49,726 bases of DNA from an uncultured Bacilli bacterium (lineage in GTDB: Bacteria > Bacillota_I > Bacilli_A > RF39 > UBA660). Shown in pieces: positions 9,822 to 18,036 of the stretch (its first letter is position 1; each line of letters opens with the position of its first letter). Below the pieces are notes generated by a model. It made no database searches and was not told where the DNA came from. It saw nothing but the letters and a program-made list of their open reading frames with translations. The stretch is taken from positions 1-49,726 of the forward strand of contig CANRCC010000010.1 in NCBI GenBank assembly GCA_947629025.1, given 5' to 3'. The translations under genes were made by a program, and so were the position numbers.

Positions 9822-10042
9822 TGAAACTAGATTTACAATTTAAAATAAAAAATGACCCAATGCTTAAAAGATATATTAGAGAAAACTCATATTGGTATAA
9901 AATACTTAATAGAAATCCAAATATGATTGATAATATGGTAGATGATATGAAAGAAAAATATAAACTTACAACTGCAGATAAGATAAATAATATATCTGAA
10001 AAATTAGATTTGATAAGAACATTTATGAATGTATTAAAATAG
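9821..10042 (+). CDS. ylbE: YlbE-family protein
   Basis: A 73-residue protein with the YlbE-like pattern: KNDPMLKRYIRENSYWYKIL followed by the N-R-N-P motif. The start codon overlaps the ylbD stop (TAATG), showing translational coupling. The function of the family is unknown. Confidence 0.8.
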   Translation: MKLDLQFKIKNDPMLKRYIRENSYWYKILNRNPNMIDNMVDDMKEKYKLTTADKINNISEKLDLIRTFMNVLK

Positions 10043-10051
10043 AGGAATATT

Positions 10052-10345
10052 ATGATAGAAAAACAAGATGAAATAATAGAAAAAATAGATAATTTAAAGC
10101 AAGTAAAAAGAATGAAAGAATTAATAAATATTATAAAAAGTGATAAAAAATATAAATCACTAATGACTGAATTTAACCAAAATAAAGAAAAATATGTTAA
10201 AGAAAATATATTAAATGAACAAATTATAATTTTAAGAAAAAAATTATTTGAGATAGATGAATTAAAAGAATATTTAAGTATTCAAAATGATATTAGATTA
10301 CTATCAATTAATATTAATAATATAATTAAAAGTATAATAAATTAA
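10052..10345 (+). CDS. ylbF: YlbF/YmcA-family protein
   Basis: An all-helical protein of 97 residues with the YlbF/YmcA (Com_YlbF) layout: long N-terminal helix, IKSDKKYKSLMTEFNQNKEKY, then the C-terminal helices. In B. subtilis, YlbF, YmcA and YaaT form the Y-complex, which partners RNase Y and affects competence and biofilm formation. Here only YlbF is in view. Position between ylbE and rsmD supports the assignment; ylbG, which normally lies between ylbF and ylbH, is absent. A terminator follows. Confidence 0.78.
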   Translation: MIEKQDEIIEKIDNLKQVKRMKELINIIKSDKKYKSLMTEFNQNKEKYVKENILNEQIIILRKKLFEIDELKEYLSIQNDIRLLSININNIIKSIIN

Positions 10346-10375
10346 AAAACTATCTTTTCAAGTAGTTTTTTTTTT
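10344..10375 (+). terminator. Terminator after ylbF
   Basis: AAAAAACTA and TAGTTTTTT arms enclose a 10-base loop and run into a long T tract. Confidence 0.8.
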
Positions 10376-10399
10376 GATAAACTATATTTAGGTGGAAAT

Positions 10400-10948
10400 A
10401 TGAGAGTAATAAGTGGAAAACTTAGAGGAAGAGAAATAAAAGGCTATAATATAGAAGGTACAAGACCAACAATGGCAAGAGTAAAAGAATCTATATTTGC
10501 AATTATACAAAATGATATAAAAGATTCCGTTTGTTTAGATTTATTTTCTGGAAGTGGTAATCTTGGTATAGAAGCTATTAGTAATGGAGCTTTAAAATGT
10601 TATTTTGTAGATAATAATAAGGTTGCTATAAATACAATAAAATATAATGTTCAAAAATTAGATATAACAGATAAATGCATTATAGAACTTAATGATTATA
10701 GAAAAGCACTTGAAAAATTTAAAGCAAATAAAATAAAATTTAATATAGTGTTTTTAGATCCACCATATGATGATGAAATAATAAATGAAATATTAGATTA
10801 TTTATATAAGCAAAAACTATTAAGAAGAAATGCAATAGTAATATGTGAATATAAAAATGGTAATATAAAAAATGATTATTATGAAATACAAAAAGAAAAA
10901 AATTATGGATATAGAAAAGTTGGTATGTATATACCAAAAAGTAATTAG
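10400..10948 (+). CDS. rsmD: 16S rRNA (guanine966-N2)-methyltransferase RsmD
   Basis: Rossmann-fold methyltransferase that modifies G966 of 16S rRNA during 30S assembly. It starts with the family signature MRVISGKLRGREIKGYN, then TRPTMARVKESIF. The SAM-binding motif CLDLFSGSGNLGIEA lies at about residues 46-60, and the catalytic motif is LDPPYDD near residue 118. At 182 residues it is of normal length. It is equivalent to B. subtilis ylbH and follows ylbDEF. The usual next gene, coaD, is missing and is replaced by a prepilin-like gene. Confidence 0.93.
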   Translation: MRVISGKLRGREIKGYNIEGTRPTMARVKESIFAIIQNDIKDSVCLDLFSGSGNLGIEAISNGALKCYFVDNNKVAINTIKYNVQKLDITDKCIIELNDYRKALEKFKANKIKFNIVFLDPPYDDEIINEILDYLYKQKLLRRNAIVICEYKNGNIKNDYYEIQKEKNYGYRKVGMYIPKSN

Positions 10949-10959
10949 AAAGGATAATT

Positions 10960-11346
10960 ATGAATAGAAAAGGATTTACTTTATTAGAATTAATATGCTT
11001 AATATTAGCTCTATCAATATGTACAATATTAATTACATCAAAAATAATACAAATGAAAAATTCATTAAATGAGGAAAACTATAAAATAACTTCAAATTTA
11101 ATTAAAAAGTCAATAGAACTTGAACTTAAAAACAATCCAGAATTTAAGTTAGAACAATGTAATAATAAAGATGAATGTAATAATAAAACAAATAATCAAA
11201 TTTATGATATATCTAATGTATCATCTTTAAATATATATATTTCTTCTATAAAAGAAGAAGATAATAATTACAAAATAAAATTAAATGCATCAGGTAAATA
11301 TTCAGATATAAAAACAAAAAGTAAAACTATTACTGTTAGTAAATAG
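10960..11346 (+). CDS. Type IV prepilin-like protein
   Basis: A class III (prepilin) signal is plain: short basic leader MNRKG, then FTLLELICLILALSICTILI, with the glycine-phenylalanine cleavage site and the glutamate at mature position 5. The remaining ~90 residues are polar with two close cysteine pairs (QCNNKDECNN). It is likely a pseudopilin or ComGC-like subunit processed by a prepilin peptidase. No assembly ATPase, platform protein or peptidase gene is near, so it would depend on genes elsewhere. A DUF4190-type membrane protein is excluded by the clear GFTLLE motif. Confidence 0.75.
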   Translation: MNRKGFTLLELICLILALSICTILITSKIIQMKNSLNEENYKITSNLIKKSIELELKNNPEFKLEQCNNKDECNNKTNNQIYDISNVSSLNIYISSIKEEDNNYKIKLNASGKYSDIKTKSKTITVSK

Positions 11347-11395
11347 ATACTTTTTTTAAATTTCTAAAAATGTTATAATTAGTAGGGTGATAAAT

Positions 11396-12307
11396 ATGAA
11401 TTTAATAATAGGATCTCATGTATCATTTAATAAAAATGATCAATTACTTGGTAGTGTTAAAGAAGCACTTAGTTATAATAGTAATACATTTATGTTCTAT
11501 ACAGGGGCACCTCAAAATACAAATAGGTGTGAGATAGACGTTAATAAAACAATATTAGCAGATGAACTAATGAAGAAAAATGGAATTAATAAAGACAATG
11601 TTATAGTTCATGCACCATATATAATTAATTTAGCAAATGATGCTAAAAAGGAAAACTATGATTTTGCTATAAACTTTTTAAAACAAGAGTTAAATAGATG
11701 CGAAACATTAGGTATAAAAAATATTGTCTTACATCCAGGTAGTCATGTAGGACTTGGTGAAGAAAAGGCACTTGATAACATTATTTATGCATTAAAGCAA
11801 ATATTAGATAAAAAAAGATATACAAACATATTAATAGAAACTATGGCAGGTAAAGGTTCAGAAGTAGGTAAAAATATAGATGAAATAAAATATATTATTG
11901 ATAATGTTAATAGTGATAATCTAGGTGTATGTTTAGATACATGCCATTTAAGTGATTCAGGTACTGATATAAATGATTTTAATTCATATTTAGATTTATT
12001 TGATGAAAAAGTAGGAATAAATAAAATTGGATGCATTCATATTAATGATAGTATGAATGAAATAGGATCACATAAAGATAGACATGCTAATATAGGATTT
12101 GGAAAAATAGGATTTGAAGCTTTAATTAATGTAATTTATAACGAAAGATTAGAAAATATACCAAAAATACTTGAAACTCCATATGTAACAAAAGATGATA
12201 ATTCAAAAGAAAGATTATATCCTCCATATAAAGAAGAAATACAAATGATAAGAAAAAAAGAATTTAACGATAAATTAATTGAAGAAATTAGAAATAAAAA
12301 TAATTAA
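11396..12307 (+). CDS. nfo: Endonuclease IV (Nfo), AP endonuclease
   Basis: Zinc-dependent TIM-barrel enzyme that cuts 5' of abasic sites in base excision repair. Family motifs follow in order: IGSHVSF, TGAPQNT, VHAPYIINLAN, LHPGSHVG, ETMAGKGSEVG, CLDTCHLSDSG, CIHINDSMNEIGSHKDRHANIGFG and the late ETP. The zinc-binding His, Glu and Asp residues of these motifs are present. The length of about 303 residues is normal. ATG 11396 is preferred over GTG 11387 because AGGG lies at a good distance and the protein then begins MNLIIGSHVSF. A TATAAT-like box lies just upstream at about 11374. Confidence 0.95.
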   Translation: MNLIIGSHVSFNKNDQLLGSVKEALSYNSNTFMFYTGAPQNTNRCEIDVNKTILADELMKKNGINKDNVIVHAPYIINLANDAKKENYDFAINFLKQELNRCETLGIKNIVLHPGSHVGLGEEKALDNIIYALKQILDKKRYTNILIETMAGKGSEVGKNIDEIKYIIDNVNSDNLGVCLDTCHLSDSGTDINDFNSYLDLFDEKVGINKIGCIHINDSMNEIGSHKDRHANIGFGKIGFEALINVIYNERLENIPKILETPYVTKDDNSKERLYPPYKEEIQMIRKKEFNDKLIEEIRNKNN

Positions 12308-12316
12308 TATGTAAAA

Positions 12317-12342
12317 AATAGTGTAAACTATTCTTTTTTTTT
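12317..12342 (+). terminator. Terminator after nfo
   Basis: AATAGT and ACTATT arms at 12317-12332 are followed by a run of nine T. Confidence 0.7.
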
Positions 12343-12361
12343 GTCTTTTTTTTATATTGTA

Positions 12362-12390
12362 TAGACAAAACTGGTTTGAAATGTTAAAAT
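12362..12390 (+). promoter_or_regulatory. Promoter of the mraZ division cluster
   Basis: TAGACA at 12362-12367 and TAAAAT at 12385-12390 with a 17-bp spacer. The MraZ repeats lie directly downstream. Confidence 0.5.
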
Positions 12391-12401
12391 AATGGTATCC
12401 A

Positions 12402-12427
12402 GTGGGACAAAGTGGATGAATGTGGGG
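12402..12427 (+). promoter_or_regulatory. MraZ operator: three GTGG repeats at 10-bp period
   Basis: GTGGGA, GTGGAT and GTGGGG begin at 12402, 12412 and 12422, exactly 10 bp apart, just ahead of the mraZ start. MraZ is known to bind series of TGGGN repeats separated by about 5 bp in its own promoter, so this is almost certainly the autoregulatory site. The last repeat also serves as ribosome binding sequence (GGGGGAT). Confidence 0.8.
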
Positions 12428-12435
12428 GATGAAAA

Positions 12436-12864
12436 ATGTTTATGGGAGAATATCATCATAATATTGATGATAAAGGAAGACTTATTATTCCTTCTAAATT
12501 TAGAGAAGAACTAGGAAATAAATTCATTGTTACAAGGGGTTTAGAACAATGTTTATTTGTGTATTCAAAAGATGAATGGAATAATATTATTAATAAATTA
12601 AAAGAACTTCCATTTACTAGTAAGGCAGCTCGTTCATTCATGCGTATGTTTTTGTCTGGTGCCACTGAATGCGAACTTGATAAAAATGGTAGAATTAATA
12701 TTTCAATTCCGCTTACAAATTATGCAGAGCTTGAAAAAGAATGCGTAATAATAGGAGTTAATGATAGACTTGAAATATGGTCATTATCAAAATTCAATAA
12801 CTTCTTTGATGAAAATATAGAAAACTTTAGTGAAATAGCAGAGGAATTATTTAATGCATGTTAG
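12436..12864 (+). CDS. mraZ: Transcriptional regulator MraZ
   Basis: A 142-residue protein with two AbrB-like halves. The start [27 protein letters not shown] is the family signature (broken here by the match to GEYxHxxDxKGR), and the second half repeats the pattern with [12 protein letters not shown] near residue 80. It binds GTGG repeats upstream of its own gene and controls the division and cell-wall cluster. The second frame, rsmH, overlaps its 3' end by 11 bp. Confidence 0.95.
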   Translation: MFMGEYHHNIDDKGRLIIPSKFREELGNKFIVTRGLEQCLFVYSKDEWNNIINKLKELPFTSKAARSFMRMFLSGATECELDKNGRINISIPLTNYAELEKECVIIGVNDRLEIWSLSKFNNFFDENIENFSEIAEELFNAC

Positions 12865-13768
12865 TGTTTTACTAAATGAATCTATAGAAAATTTAAATAT
12901 AAAAGAAGATGGAATTTATGTTGATTGTACTTTGGGTTTCGCAGGACACAGCAAAGAGATATTAAAAAGAATAAAAAAGGGTAAGCTATTCGCCTTTGAT
13001 CAAGATGGGGAAGCTATCGAATATAGTAAAAAGATTCTTGATCAAATAAGTAACAATTACGAAATTATAAATAGTAATTTCGTAAATATAAAACAAGAGT
13101 TAAACAAAAGAGGAATAGAAAAAGTAGATGGAATTTTGTTTGACTTAGGAGTATCAAGTAAACAACTTGATGACGCAAAAAGGGGTTTTAGTTACAATAA
13201 AGATGCACGACTTGATATGAGAATGAATCAAAATCAAGAATTTAGTGCTTATGATGTTGTTAATAATTATACACAAGAAGAATTAACAAGAATATTTTAT
13301 GAATATGGAGAAGAGAAATATTCTAAAAGTATTGCAAAAGGAATAATAAAAGCAAGAGAAGAAAAAGATATACAAACTACATTAGAACTTGCCGAAATAA
13401 TAAAAAATAATGTTCCAGAAAAATACAAAAGAGATTCACATCCAGCAAGAAAAGTATTTCAAGCAATAAGAATAGAAGTTAATAAAGAATTAGATGTATT
13501 TAAAAAAGCATTAAGTGATTCTATAGATTTACTTAATAGTGGTGGAAGAATATGTGTAATAACATTTCATTCTCTTGAAGATAAAATATGTAAAAATAAA
13601 TTTAAAGAATTAAGTGAAATAGATAAGGTAGTTAAAGGATTACCAGTTATTCCAAAAGAATATAAACCTATAATTAAACTTATAGGTAAAATAAAACCAA
13701 GTAAGGAAGAAATAAATAAAAATAATAGATCAAGAAGCGCAATATTAAGAGTTGCAGAAAAATTATAA
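12854..13768 (+). CDS. rsmH: 16S rRNA (cytosine1402-N4)-methyltransferase RsmH
   Basis: Methyltransferase for C1402 of 16S rRNA. It begins [14 protein letters not shown], then the SAM motif [11 protein letters not shown] near residue 23. [20 protein letters not shown] lies near residue 96, DLGVSS being the diagnostic motif, and the C-terminal part has [16 protein letters not shown] and ITFHSLEDK. The final [14 protein letters not shown] motif is also typical. At 304 residues the length is normal. The start overlaps mraZ, which indicates coupling, as in most Gram-positive division clusters. Confidence 0.96.
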   Translation: MHVSVLLNESIENLNIKEDGIYVDCTLGFAGHSKEILKRIKKGKLFAFDQDGEAIEYSKKILDQISNNYEIINSNFVNIKQELNKRGIEKVDGILFDLGVSSKQLDDAKRGFSYNKDARLDMRMNQNQEFSAYDVVNNYTQEELTRIFYEYGEEKYSKSIAKGIIKAREEKDIQTTLELAEIIKNNVPEKYKRDSHPARKVFQAIRIEVNKELDVFKKALSDSIDLLNSGGRICVITFHSLEDKICKNKFKELSEIDKVVKGLPVIPKEYKPIIKLIGKIKPSKEEINKNNRSRSAILRVAEKL

Positions 13769-13781
13769 AAGGGTGATAAAG

Positions 13782-14081
13782 ATGAGAAAGAAAAAAAATA
13801 ATATTATTAAATTACATAATTTTGAAAAAAGATTTGCTTTTATAGGAGCAATAGCTTTAATTACACTTTGGGTATTTAGCTTTTTTGCTAAAATTTCTTT
13901 GTCATCAGTAAATGTAGAAGTTGAAAGACTATCTAAAAAAGTAAAAAATCAAGAAAAAGTAAATCAAAGTTTAGTTATGAAAATAAATGAATTAGCATCC
14001 TTAGAAAATATTCAGTCAGTTGCAAATTCTGAAGGATTAGCGTATAATAATAACAATATAATAATAATAAAACAGCAGTAA
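13782..14081 (+). CDS. ftsL: Cell division protein FtsL-like
   Basis: A 99-residue bitopic protein: basic cytoplasmic start (MRKKKNN), one membrane span at about residues 24-42, then a leucine-zipper-like coiled coil (about 50-80). The ATG at 13782 is preceded by GGGTGATAA and is preferred to one at 13752 that lies inside rsmH. Sequence conservation in FtsL is low, so the call rests on size, topology and position between rsmH and the class B penicillin-binding protein, where FtsL is expected. It would join DivIC and the PBP in the divisome. Confidence 0.8.
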   Translation: MRKKKNNIIKLHNFEKRFAFIGAIALITLWVFSFFAKISLSSVNVEVERLSKKVKNQEKVNQSLVMKINELASLENIQSVANSEGLAYNNNNIIIIKQQ

Positions 14082-14097
14082 AAAGGAAGTGCGAGAA

Positions 14098-16218
14098 ATG
14101 AAAAAGGAGAAAGTAGTGAATAGAGTCCATATAAATAGATTTGTATTCATTTCTGGGCTTCTTTTATTTTTGGTTATAATTGGTAGATTAATATATCTTA
14201 ATTTATCTGATACTATAGATGGAATAAACTTAAAAGAATTTGCTAATAATCGTAATACTAAAAAAGAAACTTTATATGCAACAAGAGGAAGTATATATGA
14301 CATAAATGGTGAAGTACTTGCTCAAACAGTAGATTCATATACATTAATTGCATATCTAGATGAAAGTAGAAGTAAAAATCAATCTAAACCACAACACGTA
14401 GTAGATAAAGAAAAAACAGCACAAGAATTGTCTAAAATTATAGATATGGATGAAGAAAGAATACTTAAAATATTAAATCAAAAAGGATTATATCAAGTTG
14501 AATTTGGTAATGCAGGAAGAGGTTTAACTCAGCTTCAAAAAGAACAAATAGAAAAGTTAAAATTACCAGGTATAGGATTTGTTAATACAAATAAAAGATA
14601 TTATCCTAATCTAGATTTTGCATCTTATACACTAGGTTATGTAACAACTAATGATGATGGAGAAATGAATGGTGAAATGGGTATTGAATCTTATTATAAT
14701 AAAGAACTTACAGGTACCAATGGCTCATTAGAATATCAAGTTGATGCATCAGGATATAAATTAGTTACTAATAATGAAACACCAGAAATTAGAATTGAAA
14801 AGATAGATGGTATGGATATATATTTAACAATAGATAGTAATGTTCAGTTGATAGTAGAAAGAGCTTTAAATACATATTTTGAAGATGCTCACGCAGATAG
14901 TGGTATTGTTGTAGTTGCTGATGCTAAAACTGGAAAAGTATTGGCATCTGCAAGTAGACCTAGTTTTGATCCTAATGTAAAAGATATAAAAAGTTATCTT
15001 GATCCACTAGTATCAATAGCATTTGAACCAGGTTCAACTATGAAAACATATACATATATGGCTACTATGGAAAAAGGCGTATATAAAGGCGATGATACAT
15101 ATATGTCAGGTACTATGGAACTTAGTGGATATAAAATCAAAGACTGGAACGATTATGGTTGGGGAGAAGTTACTTATGATTTTGGTTATATGATGTCATC
15201 AAATATTGGGGTATCAAACTTAGTTACAAAATATATTAATAAAGATGATTTATCATCATATTTAAAAAAATTAGGATTTGGAGAAAAAACAAAAATACAA
15301 CTTCCAGGTGAAGTTACAGGTAAAATATCATTTAAGTATGATATTGAAGTTGCAACCGCATCATTTGGACAAGGAATAACTACAACACCAATTCAACATA
15401 TAAAAGCATTAACATCTATATCTAATAATGGATATTTATTAAATCCAACAATAATAGATAAAATAGTAGATTCAAATACAGGAAAAGTAAAATATAAATC
15501 AAAGACACAAAAAGGAACTAAAGTAGCAGAAATTTCAACAGTAAATAAAATGAAAGATCTAATGGATAGTGTTGTAAATAATCCACAAGGAACAGGAAAT
15601 ATATATCATTTAGATGGTTACCAAATAATAGGTAAGACAGGTACTGCACAAATATTAAATCCAAATACAGGACAATATTATTCTGGTGATTTAGCATCAA
15701 TTAAATCATTTGAGGGAATGTATCCAAAAGATAATCCAAAATATATATTTTATATAGCATTAGAAAGAGCAGTTACAAATAAAATGCCAGATATTTTAAA
15801 ATCAATGATAAAAGATATAGAAACTTATTATAATTTGACAAGTATAGAAGCAGATAATAAAAGTATTTATACAATGCAAAATTTCTTAAATAAGGATATA
15901 GAAGCAGCAAAAAATGAACTTAATTTATCTAATGTACAATACGATATTATAGGAGATGGAAATAGAGTAATAGATCAATATCCAAAAAAAGGAACAAATG
16001 TAACTGGTAAAGTAATTTTATTAACTAATGGAGCTAATATTAATATCCCAGATATAACAGGATATTCAAGAAAACAAGTAATAAATTTAGCAAATTTACT
16101 AAATATAGATTATAATATTGAGGGAACAGGATATGTAAGTACTTATACTGTAGATGTTGATGAAAATGGAAAAATTATAAAGATAAATTGTGTATTAAAT
16201 GATAAATATATGGAATAA
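14098..16218 (+). CDS. pbpB: Class B penicillin-binding protein with PASTA domains (PBP2B/SpoVD-like)
   Basis: Septal peptidoglycan transpeptidase. It has a single N-terminal membrane anchor (about residues 14-34), a PBP dimerisation domain (ATRGSIYDINGEVLA at about residue 60), and a transpeptidase domain with all three motifs: the catalytic serine of STMK near residue 313, SSN at about 367, and KTG at about 513. Two PASTA-like repeats make up the last ~110 residues. The ATG at 14098 has AAGGAAG eight bases upstream; a GTG at 14089 is less likely. In Bacilli this gene is followed by mraY and murD, but here a TasA-like gene follows, so the cluster is split. Confidence 0.93.
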   Translation: MKKEKVVNRVHINRFVFISGLLLFLVIIGRLIYLNLSDTIDGINLKEFANNRNTKKETLYATRGSIYDINGEVLAQTVDSYTLIAYLDESRSKNQSKPQHVVDKEKTAQELSKIIDMDEERILKILNQKGLYQVEFGNAGRGLTQLQKEQIEKLKLPGIGFVNTNKRYYPNLDFASYTLGYVTTNDDGEMNGEMGIESYYNKELTGTNGSLEYQVDASGYKLVTNNETPEIRIEKIDGMDIYLTIDSNVQLIVERALNTYFEDAHADSGIVVVADAKTGKVLASASRPSFDPNVKDIKSYLDPLVSIAFEPGSTMKTYTYMATMEKGVYKGDDTYMSGTMELSGYKIKDWNDYGWGEVTYDFGYMMSSNIGVSNLVTKYINKDDLSSYLKKLGFGEKTKIQLPGEVTGKISFKYDIEVATASFGQGITTTPIQHIKALTSISNNGYLLNPTIIDKIVDSNTGKVKYKSKTQKGTKVAEISTVNKMKDLMDSVVNNPQGTGNIYHLDGYQIIGKTGTAQILNPNTGQYYSGDLASIKSFEGMYPKDNPKYIFYIALERAVTNKMPDILKSMIKDIETYYNLTSIEADNKSIYTMQNFLNKDIEAAKNELNLSNVQYDIIGDGNRVIDQYPKKGTNVTGKVILLTNGANINIPDITGYSRKQVINLANLLNIDYNIEGTGYVSTYTVDVDENGKIIKINCVLNDKYME

Positions 16219-16302
16219 TAAAAATATAAAATTTATAAAAAGTGATGACAAATTATAACTTATATAATATAATTAAATTATATAGGGTAGTAGGAGGCAG
16301 TT

Positions 16303-16812
16303 ATGAAAAATAATAAAAACATTTTAATCGCATCATTAGTATTCGTTATACTTGTTATGATGGTAGGATATATAGCATTTGCTAAAAAATTAAGTGTACA
16401 AGGTAAATCAACAGTAACAGGAAAGTGGCAAGTAGAAATAACAGGAATAGTACCAAGTACAATAGGAAATGCAGAAGCAGGAGATCCATCTCATACCTCA
16501 TCTACTGCATCATTTAATTCAGCTTTTGTTAATGCAGGAGATTCAGTATCTTATTCAGTAACTGTTGAAAATAAAGGTACTATAGATGCAAAATTAAATG
16601 ATATTAAATTAGCAGCAGATAAAATAACAGAAGATGGACAAGATAATGTAGTATATGAAATAATAAATAAACCAAATAAAGGTGATATACTATCTGCTGG
16701 AAAAGCAATAACTTTAGAAATTAAAGCAACATATAATCCAGTTAGTAAAACTAGTTCTTCTATAGAAATTAGAAACTTTACTGCAATAGTAGAATATGTA
16801 CAAGCAAATTAA
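16303..16812 (+). CDS. Secreted TasA-like / SipW-cognate-type protein
   Basis: A 169-residue protein with a long hydrophobic N-terminal segment (about residues 6-26, ending YIAFAKKLSVQG) that resembles SipW-cognate signal peptides, then a beta-rich domain with VTVENKGTIDAKLNDIKL and LEIKATYNPVS. These are features of the TasA/CalY-like biofilm and camelysin families and of related bacterial Ig-like folds. No SipW peptidase is in view. The next gene is a DUF5305 protein, a partner often seen with TasA/SipW systems, so the two may build a cell-surface structure. It has a good GGAGG RBS. Confidence 0.65.
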   Translation: MKNNKNILIASLVFVILVMMVGYIAFAKKLSVQGKSTVTGKWQVEITGIVPSTIGNAEAGDPSHTSSTASFNSAFVNAGDSVSYSVTVENKGTIDAKLNDIKLAADKITEDGQDNVVYEIINKPNKGDILSAGKAITLEIKATYNPVSKTSSSIEIRNFTAIVEYVQAN

Positions 16813-16832
16813 AAGTGTAAAACACTTTTTTT
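16811..16832 (+). terminator. Terminator after TasA-like gene
   Basis: AAAGTGT and ACACTTT arms enclose three A residues and are followed by T residues. Confidence 0.75.
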
Positions 16833-16879
16833 ATTTAGTAAATTATGTATACCTAATATGTAAAGCAACTTAAAAATCT

Positions 16880-16908
16880 TTGAAATACATAAATAAGTAT
16901 AATATAAT
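16880..16908 (+). promoter_or_regulatory. Promoter of DUF5305 gene
   Basis: TTGAAA at 16880-16885 and TATAAT at 16903-16908 with a 17-bp spacer. Confidence 0.6.
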
Positions 16909-16940
16909 GATATATATAAGAAAGTACTATAGGTGATAAT

Positions 16941-18002
16941 ATGAGAAAAAAGATAAAAAAGAAAAAATTAGTTTTAAAAAAATGGGTACGAGTTTCAATT
17001 ATATTTATTCTTACATTTTCTATTCTTATATCCATATATTTAATATTATCTTACTTTTTCCCAAAGTTAGATAAAAATCCATATTATAATTACAATATAA
17101 AAAGAAATATAAATTATAAAGTATATTTAAAAGACAATAATTTTTTTGAAGAAGAATATCAACAAGAGGGAAAACAATATACATCAGATTTAATAGATTA
17201 TATTGATATAGATTTAAGTTATTTATTTAATGGTTCTTCTATAACAAATATGAATTATAATTATGATGTTACTGCAAGTATAATAGGAGAGTATGAGAAT
17301 GCAACTAGTGGAGAATCAGAACTATGGACTAAAAAATTTACATTACTTGAAAAACAAAATAAAGAATTATACGATATTACAGATTTTGATATAAATCAAA
17401 ATTTAAAAATAAATTATGACAGTTATAATAAAATAGTAAATGATTTTAAAAATCAATTAAATCTTGCAATTGATGCATACTTAAATATAAAATTAAGTAT
17501 TAATTATGATGGAATAATTCAAAGTAATAAAAATAAAGTAAAAGGAAAAGATAAATTAGAAGTAATTATACCACTTGCAAAAACTACAACAAATATTCAA
17601 ACTAAATATGATAAAGAAACAACTAAAAGTTTAACAAAAACAGTTGACCAGTCTAGAAATAAAGTTAAATTATTTAGTGGATTATCATTATTAACAATTT
17701 CTATAATATTAATTATAATGGTAAGAGATAAAATATTTATTAGTAAAAAAACATATTATGCAAAAATGAAAGAAAAAATATTAAAAAATTATGCATCAAT
17801 AATAGTAGAGGTTTCTAATCCAGTTGATCTTGAAAATCTTCAAATATTTGATATAAAAAACTTTGAAGATATGATAGATGTAGAAGAAGAATTAAAATCA
17901 CCAATATTACTATATGAAGAGCAAGAAAATGTAGAAAGTCATTTTATAGTAGTAAATGATAAATATGCATATAGATTTATATTAAATAATAATGATTATT
18001 AA
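16941..18002 (+). CDS. DUF5305-type membrane protein
   Basis: A 353-residue protein with a basic start, one membrane span at about residues 18-38, a large extracytoplasmic region to about 245, a second span near 250-268, and a cytoplasmic tail of about 85 residues. The extracytoplasmic part shows the DUF5305 pattern: NYKVYLKDNNFF, YTSDLIDYIDIDLSYLF, and a later VIIPLAKTTTNIQ. DUF5305 proteins often neighbour SipW/TasA-type genes, matching the gene upstream. The function is unknown. It converges on pyruvate kinase with a shared terminator. Confidence 0.7.
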   Translation: MRKKIKKKKLVLKKWVRVSIIFILTFSILISIYLILSYFFPKLDKNPYYNYNIKRNINYKVYLKDNNFFEEEYQQEGKQYTSDLIDYIDIDLSYLFNGSSITNMNYNYDVTASIIGEYENATSGESELWTKKFTLLEKQNKELYDITDFDINQNLKINYDSYNKIVNDFKNQLNLAIDAYLNIKLSINYDGIIQSNKNKVKGKDKLEVIIPLAKTTTNIQTKYDKETTKSLTKTVDQSRNKVKLFSGLSLLTISIILIIMVRDKIFISKKTYYAKMKEKILKNYASIIVEVSNPVDLENLQIFDIKNFEDMIDVEEELKSPILLYEEQENVESHFIVVNDKYAYRFILNNNDY

Positions 18003-18006
18003 AAAA

Positions 18007-18036
18007 GAAAAAATGTTCAAGTTGAACATTTTTTTA
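18007..18036. terminator. Bidirectional terminator between DUF5305 gene and pyk
   Basis: AATGTTCAA and TTGAACATT form a perfect stem around one base at 18012-18030, flanked by A and T tracts. It can stop transcription from both converging genes. Confidence 0.8.

Noticed and set aside
15518-15700. Minus-strand frame inside the PBP2B-like gene
   Set aside because: It overlaps the transpeptidase and KTG region of a well-supported gene, has no RBS, and matches nothing recognisable.
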